The notes under the pieces were generated by a model. The model was not told where the DNA came from, searched no databases, and saw nothing but the letters and a program-made list of their open reading frames with translations. From Limnohabitans sp. 15K (lineage in GTDB: Bacteria; Pseudomonadota; Gammaproteobacteria; Burkholderiales; Burkholderiaceae_C): a stretch of 64,000 nucleotides of DNA. The position numbers and the translations under genes were made by a program. Below, piece by piece: positions 12,009 to 20,349 of the stretch. The stretch is taken from positions 1 to 64,000 of the forward strand of contig NZ_NESM01000005.1 in NCBI RefSeq assembly GCF_002778285.1, written 5' to 3'. The first letter of the stretch is position 1, and every line of letters starts with the position of its first letter.

Positions 12009-13013
12009 ATGACCTACAAATCACCCGCATGGTTGCCGGGAGGGCATGCGCAGACGATATGGCCCGCACTGTTTGCTCGTCGACGCTTTGGACCCGTGTT
12101 GCCCAAGGTCAGAGAGCGGTGGACAGCCCCAGACGGTGACTTCATCGATGTGGACCGACAAGGTGCAAGCAGCCCCGATCGCCCATTGTTTGTGCTTTTC
12201 CATGGACTGGAGGGCTCATCAAGCAGCCACTATGCACAAGCGTTTGCCGATTGGGCGGCTGAGCACGATGTGCATTTTGCTTTGCCCCATTTCCGAGGGT
12301 GCAGTGGCGAACTGAACCATGGGCCGAGGGTCTACCATTCTGGTGATCACGAAGAAATCCATTGGGTGTTGGGTAAGCTGCGACAGCAGCATGTGCAAGA
12401 CGGGGGACAGACCTTGGTGGCGGCAGGTGTGTCACTGGGTGGGAATGCGTTGATGCGGTGGGCGGCAGAGCACGGAAAAATGGCCAAGGGCTCTGCAGAC
12501 GCAGTTGCTTCGATATGCGCACCTCTCGATTTGATAGAAAGTGGCAGAGCCATTGGGCAAGGTTTGAACCGACAAATCTACACACGGATGTTTTTACGCA
12601 GCATGAAACCCAAGGCCATGGCCAAGTTGGCGCAGCATCCCGGCTTGTTTGACGCGAAAAAACTGATGGCTGTGCGTGATTTGTATGCGTTTGACAATGT
12701 CTTTACCGCGCCCGTACACGGGTTCAAAAACACCGATGACTACTGGTCTAAAGCCTCTGCAAAACCGCTCATGAGGGATATCCAAATACCCGCGTTGGCC
12801 CTGAATGCCCGAAATGACCCTTTCGTTCCCGCAGAAAGCTTGCCCCAAGCGCAAGATGTCTCCACGTCGGTCACGCTTTGGCAGCCGCAACACGGAGGGC
12901 ATGTGGGGTTTGCACAAGGATCGTGGCCAGGGCATATCCGGGGGCTGCCCGATCAAGTGGGCGCCTGGCTGATGACGGCCGCAGGAAAGCCGCTCTCTCA
13001 AAGGAATTCGTGA
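12009..13013 (+). CDS. YheT-family alpha/beta hydrolase
   Basis: A 334-aa serine hydrolase of the YheT/UPF0017 group. It starts with the signature SPAWLPGGHAQTIWPAL and carries the oxyanion region LFHGLEGSSSSHY. The nucleophile is in GVSLGGNAL, the acid in NARNDPFVP and the His in QHGGHVGF. The substrate in bacteria is unknown; esterase activity is likely. The ATG at 12009 is chosen over a TTG at 12000 that overlaps the previous stop. The next gene begins 1 nt behind its stop. Confidence 0.85.
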   Translation: MTYKSPAWLPGGHAQTIWPALFARRRFGPVLPKVRERWTAPDGDFIDVDRQGASSPDRPLFVLFHGLEGSSSSHYAQAFADWAAEHDVHFALPHFRGCSGELNHGPRVYHSGDHEEIHWVLGKLRQQHVQDGGQTLVAAGVSLGGNALMRWAAEHGKMAKGSADAVASICAPLDLIESGRAIGQGLNRQIYTRMFLRSMKPKAMAKLAQHPGLFDAKKLMAVRDLYAFDNVFTAPVHGFKNTDDYWSKASAKPLMRDIQIPALALNARNDPFVPAESLPQAQDVSTSVTLWQPQHGGHVGFAQGSWPGHIRGLPDQVGAWLMTAAGKPLSQRNS

Positions 13014-13014
13014 C

Positions 13015-13563
13015 ATGGATGACATCGTCAAACAAGCCATGGCCAAATGGCCCAACGTGCCCGATTGTTATGGGTGGTTGGGACTGGACAGCCGGGGTCA
13101 ATGGTTCATGCGGGATGATCGAGTGCAGAGCTTGGGGGCGTTCCAGAGTGGCGTACCCGGGGCCAAAGGGTCGGTGCTGCGGCACGAAAAACTGATCGAC
13201 TTTATTCATCGCAATTACGCAGCCGATGAAAAAGGCCAATGGTTCTTCCAAAATGGCCCACAACGGGTGTACGTCGAACTCGAACTGACCCCCTTCGTAT
13301 GGCGCCTTGACGAAAACTTCGTGCCTGTGGCTCAAACGGGAGAAAAAACGCAGGTGCTGGAATGTCTGGTGGACGAAGTCGGTCGGGTCTATCTGAAAAC
13401 CCCCCTGGGACTTGGCTTGGTTCACACGATGGATGTTGGCCATGTGGCTGAAGCCTTGGAGCAAGGCCGATGGCGTCTAGAGCCTTGTGAATCCCCAAAT
13501 TTGCCCATTCAAAATGGCTACGTGGTCAGTCCGCAGGCAATCACCCGTGCCCAATTGACATAA
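13015..13563 (+). CDS. conserved hypothetical protein (182 aa)
   Basis: A soluble protein without signal peptide or membrane helix. It is rich in Trp and aromatic residues (CYGWLGLDSRGQWFMRDD, KGQWFFQNGPQRVYVELE). It reads like a family restricted to Burkholderiales; I cannot name a function. It is translationally close to the YheT-type hydrolase (1-nt gap) and is closed by a bidirectional terminator. Confidence 0.75.
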   Translation: MDDIVKQAMAKWPNVPDCYGWLGLDSRGQWFMRDDRVQSLGAFQSGVPGAKGSVLRHEKLIDFIHRNYAADEKGQWFFQNGPQRVYVELELTPFVWRLDENFVPVAQTGEKTQVLECLVDEVGRVYLKTPLGLGLVHTMDVGHVAEALEQGRWRLEPCESPNLPIQNGYVVSPQAITRAQLT

Positions 13564-13590
13564 AAAAACCGACCCTCGGGTCGGTTTTTT
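13562..13590. terminator. bidirectional rho-independent terminator
   Basis: AACCGACC / GGTCGGTT stem around CTCG with an A-run on the left and a T-run on the right. It serves the plus-strand unknown gene ending at 13563 and, read on the minus strand, the cytochrome c gene ending at 13606. Confidence 0.88.
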
Positions 13591-13605
13591 ATCAATCGGT
13601 GGGGA

Positions 13606-14127
13606 TCACTTTTTCTCTTGGGCTGCAGGCGCTGCAGGTTCTGCAAACTTGGCGCCACCATTGTTGGCCATGTACACAACGGCACGCGCGATTTCGATGT
13701 CGTTGAAGTCACCACCTGCTTGTGCACCCATAGCCCCTTTGCCTTTGAGCGCAGACGACACCAAGGTTTCCAAGCCTTGCTTGATGCGAGGGCCCCAAGC
13801 AGCAGCATCTGCAAACTTGGGAGCGCCCGCAGCGCCAGCAGCGTGGCAAGCCACACATTGGGCTTTGTAGACTTCTTCACCGGCCTTCAACGGACGGTTG
13901 GCATCACGAACTTCAATAGAGCCCACTTTTTGGATGCGCTGAGCCAATGACTTTTCGCTGTCGCTGGCACCCGGCGCTGTTTTGTTGGCCGAGGTGACAT
14001 AAAACACCAAGCCAATGATGATGAAAACTGGGATGATGAAAGATGCAAAGCTGAGCAAAAGCATTTGCATGGGTGTTTTCACGGGGCCGGTGTGTGCTTC
14101 GTGGTGATCGTGGCTGTTGTCGCTCAT
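13606..14127 (-). CDS. membrane-anchored cytochrome c (c5-type)
   Basis: A 173-aa monoheme cytochrome. The N-terminus is His-rich and cytosolic (SDNSHDHHEAH). One uncleaved membrane helix follows (LLLSFASFIIPVFIIIGLVF) and then a periplasmic c5-like domain. The heme motif is CVACH and the axial Met probably lies in GAMGAQAGG. The C-terminus is Ala/Pro/Lys-rich. Electron transfer to a terminal oxidase is likely. AGAGGATTTC precedes the ATG. Confidence 0.85.
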   Translation of the reverse strand: MSDNSHDHHEAHTGPVKTPMQMLLLSFASFIIPVFIIIGLVFYVTSANKTAPGASDSEKSLAQRIQKVGSIEVRDANRPLKAGEEVYKAQCVACHAAGAAGAPKFADAAAWGPRIKQGLETLVSSALKGKGAMGAQAGGDFNDIEIARAVVYMANNGGAKFAEPAAPAAQEKK

Positions 14128-14268
14128 GAAATCCTCTAATGGTGCTTGGCCTGAAGGCCTTCGGATGGTCCGGAATCAACCCAAGATTATAGCGGTCTGA
14201 CCTTCAACAAGCTTTGGATCGGCTGGATGAAAGACAAGCCATGTGATAATGCATCCGCACCTGATGTT

Positions 14269-14344
14269 GCGGCTGTAGCTCAGTGGATAGAGTATTGGCC
14301 TCCGAAGCCAAGGGTCGTGGGTTCGATCCCCGCCAGCCGCACCA
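14269..14344 (+). tRNA. tRNA-Arg (anticodon CCG)
   Basis: A full 76-nt cloverleaf. The acceptor arms GCGGCTG/CAGCCGC are perfect, the anticodon arm is TTGGC-CTCCGAA-GCCAA (anticodon CCG), and the T-loop reads TTCGATC. The encoded CCA end is included. It is followed by its own terminator. It decodes CGG codons, which suits a high-GC genome. Confidence 0.95.
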
Positions 14345-14354
14345 AACGCAATTT

Positions 14355-14379
14355 CGCCACCCTTTGCGGTGGCGTTTTT
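14355..14379 (+). terminator. rho-independent terminator of tRNA-Arg
   Basis: CGCCACC (14355-14361) pairs with GGTGGCG (14368-14374) around a 6-nt loop, followed by five Ts, 11 bp behind the tRNA. Confidence 0.85.
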
Positions 14380-14473
14380 GTTGACGGCAAAGCTTGATCG
14401 CATAGAGGCTTTCAACTTCTTAACTTTCACTCTTCAGAGTGAATTAGGATGTGGTTTTTCATGAGGTGCACCC

Positions 14474-15313
14474 ATGCCTATTGCAAATATTCGAGGCGTC
14501 GACATCTTTTACCAAGTGATCGGAGATAACGGTCCTTGGTTTGCGCTGTCTACAGGCGGGCGAAGAAGTCACAACGAGTTCATTTCTTTGGCTCAGAAAA
14601 TCGCCGCAGGTGGATTCCGGGTGTTGCTGCACGACCGCAGAAATACGGGCGCATCTGAAGTTCGCATCGAGGGAGACGATGGCGAAGAAAACATTTGGGC
14701 CGATGATTTGGCCGAACTCCTGAAATATTTGGGCGCAACACCTGCCTTTTTGGGTGGCGCCTCTTCTGGCGCCAGACTGTCCATCTTGGTCACGCAGCGG
14801 CATCCTGAGATTGTCAAATCTTTGGTTCTGATTCGCGTCACCGGGGGTGAGACGGCCATCAGGCGCTTGCCAACAAAGTATTACCAAGTTTTCATTGATG
14901 CCGCTCAAAAAGGCGGTATGAAGGCCGTTTGCGAGACCGCTGATTATCAAGAGCGAATCAAAGCGCGACCGGCCAATGAAGACATCTTGATGGCCATGGA
15001 TCCAAAGGACTTCATCAAAACGCAAGAAAACTGGTTGAAGGTGTTTACAAGCGGCCCTTCATACCCCGTGATGGGGGTCAACGAAGACACGCTCAAGGCG
15101 ATTCACGTTCCCGTGCTGATCATTCCAGGTAACGATAGAACACATGCCAGTGTGAATGGCATTGAGGCTGCAAAGTTGATTCCGAATGCTCAGTTGTTTC
15201 AACTGCCGATTCAGGACCAAGACATCGATATCATTTCTTTTGGCGAATGGGGACATTTAGAGCCTGCCATTGCCACTCGGGTTCTTGAGTTTTTGAAAGG
15301 TGTCACGCCATGA
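14474..15313 (+). CDS. alpha/beta hydrolase
   Basis: A 279-aa single-domain hydrolase. The nucleophile elbow reads GGASSGAR near residue 98, DRRNTGASE is the strand 4 region, and a late Asp (IIPGNDRTH) and His (GEWGHLEP) complete a likely triad. It has no signal peptide. GAGGTG lies before the ATG. It overlaps the cupin gene by 4 nt (ATGA), which in turn overlaps a Bug receptor, so the three form one translation-coupled cassette, probably for uptake and hydrolysis of a small organic acid or ester. The substrate is not known. Confidence 0.85.
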   Translation: MPIANIRGVDIFYQVIGDNGPWFALSTGGRRSHNEFISLAQKIAAGGFRVLLHDRRNTGASEVRIEGDDGEENIWADDLAELLKYLGATPAFLGGASSGARLSILVTQRHPEIVKSLVLIRVTGGETAIRRLPTKYYQVFIDAAQKGGMKAVCETADYQERIKARPANEDILMAMDPKDFIKTQENWLKVFTSGPSYPVMGVNEDTLKAIHVPVLIIPGNDRTHASVNGIEAAKLIPNAQLFQLPIQDQDIDIISFGEWGHLEPAIATRVLEFLKGVTP

Positions 15314-15780
15314 AAATTCGACGCGTTGTGACGGGGCATGATGAAAATGGCAAGGCCATTGTTTCGCACGATGAGCTGTGCACCAACATCCTTTCGAGAA
15401 GAGATTTTCACCAAAGCTGTGTGGTGTGGTCTTCAGGCAAGCTGCCGGTCGACAACCAAGATCCTGCTGACGGTTACACAAGAGATGTCGCCGTGCTGGG
15501 CAAAGAAGACAGCGTGTTCCGCATTGTTCAGTACGATCCAGGTGTTGCATCGCGTAACCACCGAACTGAAACCCTTGACTATGCCGTGGTCATGTCAGGC
15601 TCGATCGACATGGACATCGATGGGCACAGGGTGCGCTTGCAGCAAGGCGATGTTTTGGTACAACGCGGCACGATTCACAATTGGGTCAACAATGGCACAG
15701 AGCCTTGTGTGATTGCTTTTGTTCTGATCGCCGCCAAACCCATTGATTTAACGCACCAAACACTTCATGCACATGGTTAA
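15310..15780 (+). CDS. cupin-domain protein
   Basis: A 156-aa protein with a C-terminal cupin barrel: HRTETLDYAVVMSGSIDMDIDG, then LQQGDVLVQRGTIHNWVNNG. The motif-1 His, Glu and the late His could bind a metal. The family includes isomerases, dioxygenases and ligand-sensing proteins. It starts in an ATGA overlap with the hydrolase and its 3' end overlaps the Bug receptor start by 14 nt. It may act on the same substrate as its neighbours. Confidence 0.83.
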   Translation: MKIRRVVTGHDENGKAIVSHDELCTNILSRRDFHQSCVVWSSGKLPVDNQDPADGYTRDVAVLGKEDSVFRIVQYDPGVASRNHRTETLDYAVVMSGSIDMDIDGHRVRLQQGDVLVQRGTIHNWVNNGTEPCVIAFVLIAAKPIDLTHQTLHAHG

Positions 15781-16768
15781 TTTCGCGCAACAAGGCACGC
15801 GTCAAATGCGCATGCCTGTGGTCGTTTTATCGGGCTTGCTTTTATGGGCATCAGGCGACTCGACGGCTCAAACCTATCCCACGAAACCCGTCAAGATTGT
15901 GGTGCCTTCAGCGCCCGGTGGTGGCACGGACATCATTGGCCGATTGCTTGCCAAAGCTTTTTCCAGCGCACTGGGCCAAAACTTTTATGTGGAAAACAAA
16001 CCAGGTGCCGGTAACTTGATTGGCATCGAAGCCGTGGCGCATGCACCTGCCGATGGCTACACCTTGCTGTTTGTGCCGAGCCCTTTGGTCTTGAATCCCA
16101 TTTTGTACAAGAAGGTCAACTACGACCCTGTGAAAGACTTTGCGCCGATCGCCTTGGCGGCCACTGCACCCAATATTTTGGTCATCCATCCTGGCGTCAA
16201 GGTCAAAAACGTGCGTGACTGGATTGACCTGGCGAAAAAAGAGCCGACAGCACTCAACTACGCCAGTGCGGGTGTGGGCACCTCTCCGCACATGTCGATG
16301 GAGCTTTTCAACTACATGGCAGGCATTCAAACACTGCATGTTCCCTATAAAGGCACTTCGCCCGCAGTCACAGACTTGTTGGGTGGGCAGGTCAAAGGCA
16401 TGTTTTCAAACGCACTCACAGTGATGCCGCATATTCAGTCCGGCAAAGTGCGCCCGCTTGCTGTTTCTGGCGCTAAACGCTTAGACATCCTGCCCGATGT
16501 GCCCACGGTGATGGAAGCTGGCGTACCCAATTATGTTTCTTTGCAGTGGTACGGCTTGCTTGCGCCCGCAGGCACACCTCAAGCCATTGTGCAAACCCTC
16601 AATGCAGAGATGTTGAAGGCTTTGCAAAGCAAAGAGATCAAAGAAAAATTGGCGGCTGAAGGCGCTGAGCCTGTAGGCAGTTCGCCGCTGGAATTTGCCA
16701 ATTTAATCAAGAGCGACTATCAGAAATGGGCCGGTGTTGCCAAGCGAGCGGGCATTGAGCCGCAATGA
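15767..16768 (+). CDS. Bug-family tripartite tricarboxylate transporter receptor
   Basis: Periplasmic solute receptor of the TctC/Bug family. It has a signal peptide, then YPTKPVKIVVPSAPGGGTDIIGR, the loop NKPGAGNLIG, and the motif LHVPYKGTSPAVTDLLGGQV. Bug proteins bind carboxylates and related ligands. The first ATG (15767) gives 333 aa; the ATG at 15806 directly before the hydrophobic signal stretch is an equally good start. No TctA/TctB membrane genes are nearby, which is common for this family. It is the last gene of the hydrolase-cupin-Bug cassette. Confidence 0.92.
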   Translation: MHMVNFAQQGTRQMRMPVVVLSGLLLWASGDSTAQTYPTKPVKIVVPSAPGGGTDIIGRLLAKAFSSALGQNFYVENKPGAGNLIGIEAVAHAPADGYTLLFVPSPLVLNPILYKKVNYDPVKDFAPIALAATAPNILVIHPGVKVKNVRDWIDLAKKEPTALNYASAGVGTSPHMSMELFNYMAGIQTLHVPYKGTSPAVTDLLGGQVKGMFSNALTVMPHIQSGKVRPLAVSGAKRLDILPDVPTVMEAGVPNYVSLQWYGLLAPAGTPQAIVQTLNAEMLKALQSKEIKEKLAAEGAEPVGSSPLEFANLIKSDYQKWAGVAKRAGIEPQ

Positions 16769-16812
16769 TTTGATGCCTTGCCTGTGCGATGGCTCAGGCC
16801 ACCCACCAACTT

Positions 16813-17373
16813 TCAAGGGTTGGTTGGGTCTGTTGTCAGAGGTTCTTGAACGCGACGCGCGCCTGTGAAGCGTTTGGTCCAATAGGCGGCACGCAGGTCA
16901 TCCACGCGAACCGCTTTGCCTGCACTTGGGGCATGGATGAATTTGCCATCGCCAATGTAAATGCCCACATGGCTGAAGGTGCGACGCATGGTGTTGAAAA
17001 AAACCAAGTCGCCAGGGTTCAGGTCATTGCGTTCAATTTTTTCAGTGGTTTTGGCTTGCTCATCCGCACGCCTTGGCAGCAGACGGCCCACAGAGGTTTC
17101 GTAGATGTGACGCACAAAACCACTGCAATCAAAACCCGTTTCGGACGACGAGCCACCGCGTTTGTAGGGCACGCCCAGCAGTGTCATGGCCTTGCCCAAC
17201 ATCTGGTTGGTTTTATCGCCCACAGAGGTTTTCACTTGGTCACCCAACAGGATCAAATTGAGCGATTCACTGACACGTTTGTCCACCTGCACCGGTGTGT
17301 CTTCAGGTGCAGCCAAGGTCAATGAGGTGGCCAGCAGCAGGGTGGCGGCCACGGCGATAGCCTTAAAAATCAC
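16813..17373 (-). CDS. NlpC/P60-family cell-wall peptidase
   Basis: Secreted or periplasmic cysteine peptidase that cuts peptidoglycan stem peptides. The 186-aa protein starts with a signal peptide (GTG start; IAVAATLLLATSLTLAAP). The catalytic Cys is in GFDCSGFVRH, the His in FSHVGIYIGD, and a further conserved His in KFIHAPSAG. It follows pyrE on the minus strand after 102 bp. Confidence 0.9.
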   Translation of the reverse strand: MIFKAIAVAATLLLATSLTLAAPEDTPVQVDKRVSESLNLILLGDQVKTSVGDKTNQMLGKAMTLLGVPYKRGGSSSETGFDCSGFVRHIYETSVGRLLPRRADEQAKTTEKIERNDLNPGDLVFFNTMRRTFSHVGIYIGDGKFIHAPSAGKAVRVDDLRAAYWTKRFTGARRVQEPLTTDPTNP

Positions 17374-17475
17374 AGTTCGTAGATGGATTCATGGGACGGG
17401 CATGATAACAAGTCAGTCCCCTTGGGCGCAAGAACTCACTTTGGCTTTCGCTACAGGGCCATCGCAAGCCACGGG

Positions 17476-18180
17476 TCAAACCCCGTAGCGGTCGCGATAA
17501 GCCTGCACTTTGGGCAGGTGCTGGCCCAATTCACTGCCGCTTTGGGTGGACAGGTAAGCCAGCAAATCCGACAGTTCAGCAATGCAGCACACGCTCATGC
17601 CCAGTGTGCCACGCACATATTGCACCGCGCTGTGGGCCACATCCTGCACCGAGCCGTCGGCTTGTTTTTCGGTGGCCATTTCCTGGCGGTCCAGCGCAAT
17701 CGCTATCGCGTGTGGGGTGGCCCCGGCGGCCTTGATGAGTTCAATGGATTCGCGGGCGGCTGTGCCGGCGCTCATCACATCGTCCACGATCAGCACGCGG
17801 CCTTTGAGCGGCGCGCCCACCAGCGAGCCGCCTTCGCCGTGGTCTTTGGCTTCCTTGCGGTTGTAAGCAAAAGGCACGTTCTTGCCCAGGCGGGCCAGTT
17901 CGATGGCCACAGCCGCGCCCAGGGGGATGCCTTTGTAGGCGGGGCCAAAGATCATGTCGAATTCAATGCCGCTGGCCATCAGGGCTTTTGCATAGAATTG
18001 CGCCAGTCGGCCGAGCTTGGCGCCATCGTCAAACAGGCCGGCATTAAAGAAATAAGGGCTCATGCGCCCAGCTTTGGTCTTGAATTCGCCAAAGCGCAGC
18101 ACGCCCGAGTCGACCGCAAATTGCACAAATTCCTGAGCGAGCGCCTGTGTGTCGGCGCCGCTTGCCTGTCCTGTCACCAT
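17476..18180 (-). CDS. pyrE: orotate phosphoribosyltransferase
   Basis: Makes orotidine 5'-phosphate from orotate and PRPP in pyrimidine synthesis. The PRPP-binding motif VLIVDDVMSAGTAARES and the substrate region FGPAYKGIPLGAA are intact. The ATG at 18180 has AAGGA 7 nt upstream and gives 234 aa, a normal size. Its start codon overlaps that of exoA on the other strand (shared CATG), so each gene's promoter must lie inside the other's coding region or the exoA start is later. Confidence 0.96.
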   Translation of the reverse strand: MVTGQASGADTQALAQEFVQFAVDSGVLRFGEFKTKAGRMSPYFFNAGLFDDGAKLGRLAQFYAKALMASGIEFDMIFGPAYKGIPLGAAVAIELARLGKNVPFAYNRKEAKDHGEGGSLVGAPLKGRVLIVDDVMSAGTAARESIELIKAAGATPHAIAIALDRQEMATEKQADGSVQDVAHSAVQYVRGTLGMSVCCIAELSDLLAYLSTQSGSELGQHLPKVQAYRDRYGV

Positions 18181-18982
18181 GGGGAAATCCTTGTTCAAAC
18201 TCACCAGCCTCAACCTCAACGGCATCCGTTCGGCCACGACCAAAGGGGTCGCAGCGTGGCTGGCGCAAGAGAAACCCGATTGTATTTGTGTGCAAGAGGT
18301 CAAAGCCCAGGCGCCTGATGTGGCCGGTAAGTTTGAAGAACTGGCGGGCTTGAAGGGCCACTTTCACTTTGCCGAGAAAAAAGGCTATTCGGGCGTGGGC
18401 GTCTACACCCGCCACGAACCCAGCGATGTGGTGGTCGGCTTTGACGGCGGCGAATTCGACGCCGAAGGCCGTTATGTGGAAACGCGCTTCGACACGCCTG
18501 CCCGCAAGCTGTCCATCATCAGCGTGTACTTTCCGAGTGGTTCGTCCGGCCCTGAGCGGCAAGAGGCCAAGTTCCGGTTCTTGAACAAGATGTACCCGCA
18601 CCTGATGGCCCTCAAGGCCGAGCGTGACTTCATTGTGTGCAGCGACGTGAACATCGCTCATCAACAGGCCGATCTGAAGAACTGGAAGGGCAACCTCAAA
18701 AACAGTGGTTTCTTGCCCGAAGAGCGTCAGTGGATGACCCAGCTGACGACCGAAGGCGGCGTGGTGGACGTGTACCGCCGTTTGAAACCCGAGACCACCG
18801 ACGAGTGCTACACCTGGTGGAGCAACCGCGGCCAAGCTTATGCCAAGAACGTGGGCTGGCGTCTGGACTACCACCTGGCCACGCCCGCCGTGGCCGAAAA
18901 GGCCCGCACCGAGCACATCTACAAGAGCGAGAAGTTCTCTGACCACGCGCCGATCACCATTGGCTACGACTTCTCGATTTGA
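18179..18982 (+). CDS. exodeoxyribonuclease III family
   Basis: AP endonuclease/3' exonuclease of base-excision repair (ExoIII/XthA family, EEP fold), 267 aa. Motifs: LTSLNLNGIRSA, CVQEVKAQ (metal-binding Glu), FIVCSDVNIAH, RLDYHLATPA and the catalytic KFSDHAPI. The ATG at 18179 has no Shine-Dalgarno; a TTG at 18191, four codons in, follows GGGGAAA and may be the real start. It is divergent from pyrE with overlapping start codons. Confidence 0.93.
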   Translation: MGKSLFKLTSLNLNGIRSATTKGVAAWLAQEKPDCICVQEVKAQAPDVAGKFEELAGLKGHFHFAEKKGYSGVGVYTRHEPSDVVVGFDGGEFDAEGRYVETRFDTPARKLSIISVYFPSGSSGPERQEAKFRFLNKMYPHLMALKAERDFIVCSDVNIAHQQADLKNWKGNLKNSGFLPEERQWMTQLTTEGGVVDVYRRLKPETTDECYTWWSNRGQAYAKNVGWRLDYHLATPAVAEKARTEHIYKSEKFSDHAPITIGYDFSI

Positions 18983-19007
18983 TCTGAATTTTCTGGACCC
19001 TACCCTC

Positions 19008-20246
19008 ATGACGCTGTTCTCGCCCCTTTTGTTGCCCAACGGCGTCACCATTCCCAACCGCATCGCCAAGGCCGCGATGGAAGAAAACATGGCCGACAGC
19101 GACCATGCGCCTTCCGCCGCCTTGCTGCGCCTGTACCAAGCTTGGGCCGACGGGGAAGCGGGTTTGATCTTGACGGGCAATGTGATGGTGGACGCCCGCG
19201 CCATGACCGGCCCCGGTGGTGTGGTGCTTGAAGACGAGGCCCATCTGGACCGCTTCAAAGCTTGGGCCCAGGCGGGGCGCTCTCGGGGCGCACAGGTGTG
19301 GATGCAGATCAACCACCCGGGGCGTCAGATGCCCGCTGCCTTGGGACAGCAAACGGTGGCCCCATCGCCCGTGGCGCTGAACCTGGGGGCCCAATCGAAT
19401 CGATTTGCCATGCCCAAGGCCATGAGTGAAGACGACATCGAAGACGTCAAGAACCGGTTTGTGGCCACCGCCGTGCTCGCCGAACGGGCCGGGTTCACGG
19501 GTGTGCAGATCCATGCTGCGCACGGCTATTTGCTCAGCCAGTTCCTTTCGCCCTTGTCGAATCACCGTCAGGATGCGTGGGGCGGGAGTCTGCAAAACCG
19601 GGCCCGCTTGCTGCTCAACATTGTGCAGGCGGTGCGTGCCGCCGTGGCCCCAGGCTTTGCGGTGGCCGTGAAGCTCAATTCGGCTGATTTTCAGCGTGGC
19701 GGTTTCTCGCCCGATGACGCGCGTGAGGTGGTTCAGATGCTGGCACCGCTCGGCGTGGACCTGGTGGAGTTGTCTGGTGGCAGCTACGAAGCCCCGGCCA
19801 TGATGGGCACGTCCAGGGACGAGCGCACACTGGCGCGTGAAGCCTATTTCCTCGAGTTCGCACGCGACATCGTGGCCGTGGCGGCCATGCCCTTGATGGT
19901 CACAGGGGGTATCCGCCGGGCCGAGGTGGCGCAGCAAGTGCTGGACAGCGGTGTGGCGATGGTCGGCATCGCCACGGCCTTGGCACTGGAGCCCGCCTTG
20001 CCCCGTCACTGGCGTGCGGGTCAAACCACGGCGCCCATGTTGCTCAAACCGATCACCTGGAAAAACAAAGGCTTGGCTGCGGCTGCGCACATGGGGGCCG
20101 TCAAATACCAGTTGACCCGCCTGAGCCAACAACGCCCACCCCGGCCCGGGGTGTCGCCAGTCTGGGCTTTGCTGGTGTCACAAGTCAGTGCCATGTGGGG
20201 CGCGCGTGCTTACAGGCAATGGATGCAGGGGCGAAACGCCCGCTGA
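19008..20246 (+). CDS. NADH:flavin oxidoreductase (old yellow enzyme family)
   Basis: A 412-aa FMN-dependent ene-reductase-like enzyme. It begins LFSPLLLPNGVTIPNRIAKA, the flavin-binding MQINHPGRQ is present, the active-site pair is in IHAAHGYLLSQFLSP, and SNHRQDAWGGSLQNR follows. The C-terminal VTGGIRR and VGIATALALEP segments bind phosphate. There is no iron-sulfur domain, unlike 2,4-dienoyl-CoA reductase. The natural substrate is unknown. The ATG at 19008 follows exoA by 25 bp, so it may be co-transcribed. Confidence 0.9.
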   Translation: MTLFSPLLLPNGVTIPNRIAKAAMEENMADSDHAPSAALLRLYQAWADGEAGLILTGNVMVDARAMTGPGGVVLEDEAHLDRFKAWAQAGRSRGAQVWMQINHPGRQMPAALGQQTVAPSPVALNLGAQSNRFAMPKAMSEDDIEDVKNRFVATAVLAERAGFTGVQIHAAHGYLLSQFLSPLSNHRQDAWGGSLQNRARLLLNIVQAVRAAVAPGFAVAVKLNSADFQRGGFSPDDAREVVQMLAPLGVDLVELSGGSYEAPAMMGTSRDERTLAREAYFLEFARDIVAVAAMPLMVTGGIRRAEVAQQVLDSGVAMVGIATALALEPALPRHWRAGQTTAPMLLKPITWKNKGLAAAAHMGAVKYQLTRLSQQRPPRPGVSPVWALLVSQVSAMWGARAYRQWMQGRNAR

Positions 20247-20349
20247 TGCGCTAGGTGCCAGACGCGCACAAGGGTTTGCTCTGAGGCCATAAGGGCCTGA
20301 AGCTGTTTCAATGGCCTGTGTAACCCCTGTAGGGGCAAACGGAGGCATG

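Noticed and set aside
14176..14430. 84-codon minus-strand frame over tRNA-Arg with the text GGDRTHDPWLRRPILYPLSYSR split across it
   Set aside because: This is the well-known false protein produced by reading the antisense strand of a tRNA gene; the tRNA explains the sequence.
14269..16768. genomic island integrated at tRNA-Arg
   Set aside because: No integrase and no second copy of the tRNA 3' end were found; only the position hints at it.
16769..16812. inverted ACCAAC/GTTGGT near 16805-16830 as terminator between the Bug and NlpC genes
   Set aside because: The stem is short, overlaps the NlpC 3' end and has no T-tract on either strand.
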